In this document: positions 63,103 through 64,000 of the stretch, piece after piece
Position numbering within the stretch: position 1 is the stretch's first letter
How the letters are laid out: each line of letters begins with the position of its first letter
NCBI GenBank assembly: GCA_025361485.1
Contig: JANYLA010000074.1
Coordinates: 1 to 64,000, forward strand
DNA from: Bacteroidales bacterium
Lineage (GTDB): Bacteria; Bacteroidota; Bacteroidia; Bacteroidales; Tenuifilaceae
DNA: 64,000 nucleotides
Direction of reading: 5' to 3'
Translations under genes and position numbers: made by a program
The notes under the pieces: generated by a model
Seen by the model: the letters and a program-made list of their open reading frames with translations, nothing else
Told to the model about the DNA's origin: nothing
The model's database searches: none

Positions 63103-63443
63103 TATATTTCCTCCTGATTAATTATCAATATTTTGATTGCTTTGAAGAAAAGAATAAGGTTAAAATTTAACCTTTATTCCGAGATTAAAATTGATAGATA
63201 GGCAAATTTAGTATAACAAATTATTATTTCACCCGGTTATAGATGTTAAAAACGACTATTCAGTAAAATAAAGAATTTTATTGTGGAATATATTAAAAAC
63301 ACGGCTGATTTTTCTTTTGACATTGGGCGTTATTAACAGAGATGGAAAAAACAAAAACTATTAACGTTAATGTTTTATTTATTAAATACTTATATAATGT
63401 TTGCCACGAATAATGCAAAGTTGAAAAAAAATGGTTATTTCGA
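63103..63443. promoter_or_regulatory. Leader and promoter region of the BMC operon
   Basis: About 340 bases without a gene. It holds a perfect AGGAGG on the minus strand (63115-63110), a 9-base-armed dyad AAGGTTAAA-A-TTTAACCTT at 63156-63174, and a putative -7 box TAAATTTG on the minus strand (63210-63203). No clear -33 box or riboswitch. Confidence 0.5.
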
Positions 63444-63779
63444 TTATTCAAGTTTAGTATTATTCTTATGCCTCAACGAATCACGCTGGGTCTTCTTAGT
63501 CAAACTCTTAACTAGCTCTTCGGTAAGGTTAACACCTGTTTGGTTTGCAATGCAAATTAGGACAAACAGAACATCGGCCAACTCCTCTCCAAGTTTAGAG
63601 CTATCTTCGCCCTCTTTGAAGGATTGCTCGCCGTATGATCTTGAAATTATTCGAGCAACCTCACCTACCTCTTCGGTAAGAACAGCCATATTGGTTAGCT
63701 CATTGAAGTATCGAACACCATGCTGGTTAATCCATTCGTCAACCTTTTGCTGAGCCTCTCGGAGCGTAACATCTTCCAT
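63444..63779 (-). CDS. MazG-like nucleotide pyrophosphohydrolase
   Basis: A 111-residue all-alpha NTP pyrophosphatase with metal-binding acidic residues in LTEEVGEVAR and ELADVLFVLICIA. It hydrolyses non-canonical nucleotides. Its ATG overlaps the dtd stop by one base (TAATG), so it is co-transcribed with dtd. Confidence 0.87.
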   Translation of the reverse strand: MEDVTLREAQQKVDEWINQHGVRYFNELTNMAVLTEEVGEVARIISRSYGEQSFKEGEDSSKLGEELADVLFVLICIANQTGVNLTEELVKSLTKKTQRDSLRHKNNTKLE

Positions 63780-64000
63780 TATTCGCGGTTTTTAGAATCA
63801 ATAATTATTGTAACAGGACCATCGTTCACTATCGAAACCTTCATCATTGCGCCAAATTCACCTGTTGCAACGGTTTTTCCAATACCCTTTTCGATGCATT
63901 GTATAAAACTTTTGTACAGTGGAATCGCAATATCAGGCGGAGCCGCTTGAATATACGATGGACGGTTGCCCTTTTTGGTCTTTGCATGCAGTGTAAACTG
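63779..64000 (-). CDS. dtd: D-aminoacyl-tRNA deacylase, 3' part (cut by window end)
   Basis: The final 73 residues of Dtd, with [16 protein letters not shown], the conserved GEFGAMM and the terminal [11 protein letters not shown]. It removes D-amino acids from tRNA. The N terminus lies beyond the window. Confidence 0.93.
   Translation of the reverse strand, partial: QFTLHAKTKKGNRPSYIQAAPPDIAIPLYKSFIQCIEKGIGKTVATGEFGAMMKVSIVNDGPVTIIIDSKNRE

Overview
The window comes from an AT-rich, anaerobic, fermentative member of the Bacteroidota, probably Bacteroidales or a relative. The evidence is promoters of the Bacteroidota type (TTTG, about 19-20 bases, TAnnTTTG) before both tRNAs and several genes, few Shine-Dalgarno sites outside one operon, and family content typical of the phylum (UpxY-type NusG paralog, PspC/PadR sets, peptidase S37, DUF3108). 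An O2-sensitive glycyl radical enzyme, lysine 2,3-aminomutase and HgcAB point to strict anaerobiosis. No rRNA, IS element, integrase or CRISPR array was seen.

Layout. 137-3665: a minus-strand ars-like operon (arsR, arsC, hgcA, hgcB, thioredoxin, arsF, arsG) that encodes the mercury-methylation pair HgcA/HgcB behind an ArsR repressor with a 22-base operator palindrome. 3750-7924: DUF190/CrcB fluoride pair, a MOT1-type molybdate/sulfate transporter, a second arsenate-reductase-like protein, NadB. 8126-18294: three peptidases (C69, S37, M24), a HypD-type hydroxyproline dehydratase with its activase, a split LysO exporter, a nucleotidyltransferase. 18410-36827: envelope and housekeeping genes (YIP1, UpxY, RpiB, HemW, TsaB, EF-P), two signalling proteins, a PspC-PadR-PspC operon with a likely PadR operator, tRNA-Gln, a TolC/adaptor pair. 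36940-49368: a PP2C phosphatase, two polysaccharide genes, TyrS, CvpA, polyprenyl synthase, ArsR, QueD, PolI, an AEC transporter and a small acidic protein. 49499-56661: a TPR hybrid kinase, an Lrp regulator, and a cluster of lysine 2,3-aminomutase, two ATP-grasp ligases and a GNAT. 57050-57121: tRNA-Arg. 57175-63102: an eleven-gene bacterial microcompartment (BMC) operon. 63444-64000: a MazG-like protein and Dtd (cut by the window end).

The BMC operon encodes two near-identical hexamer proteins, two trimer proteins (one double-stacking type, one PduT-like with the Fe-S cysteine), four pentamer (EutN/CcmL) paralogs, an acylating aldehyde dehydrogenase, an RpiB homolog and a deoxyribose-phosphate aldolase. 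Inferred route: deoxyribose 5-phosphate is cleaved by DeoC to acetaldehyde and glyceraldehyde 3-phosphate, and the aldehyde is oxidised to acetyl-CoA inside the shell. This fits the sugar-phosphate-utilising (SPU) class of BMCs as I recall it. The encoded RpiB has Asp where the catalytic Cys belongs, while the RpiB at 20555 keeps it. No alcohol dehydrogenase, phosphotransacylase or kinase is present to recycle NAD+ and CoA.

The best candidates for new biology are hgcAB inside an ars operon, the BMC with its altered RpiB, and the uncharacterised aminomutase/ATP-grasp/GNAT cluster.
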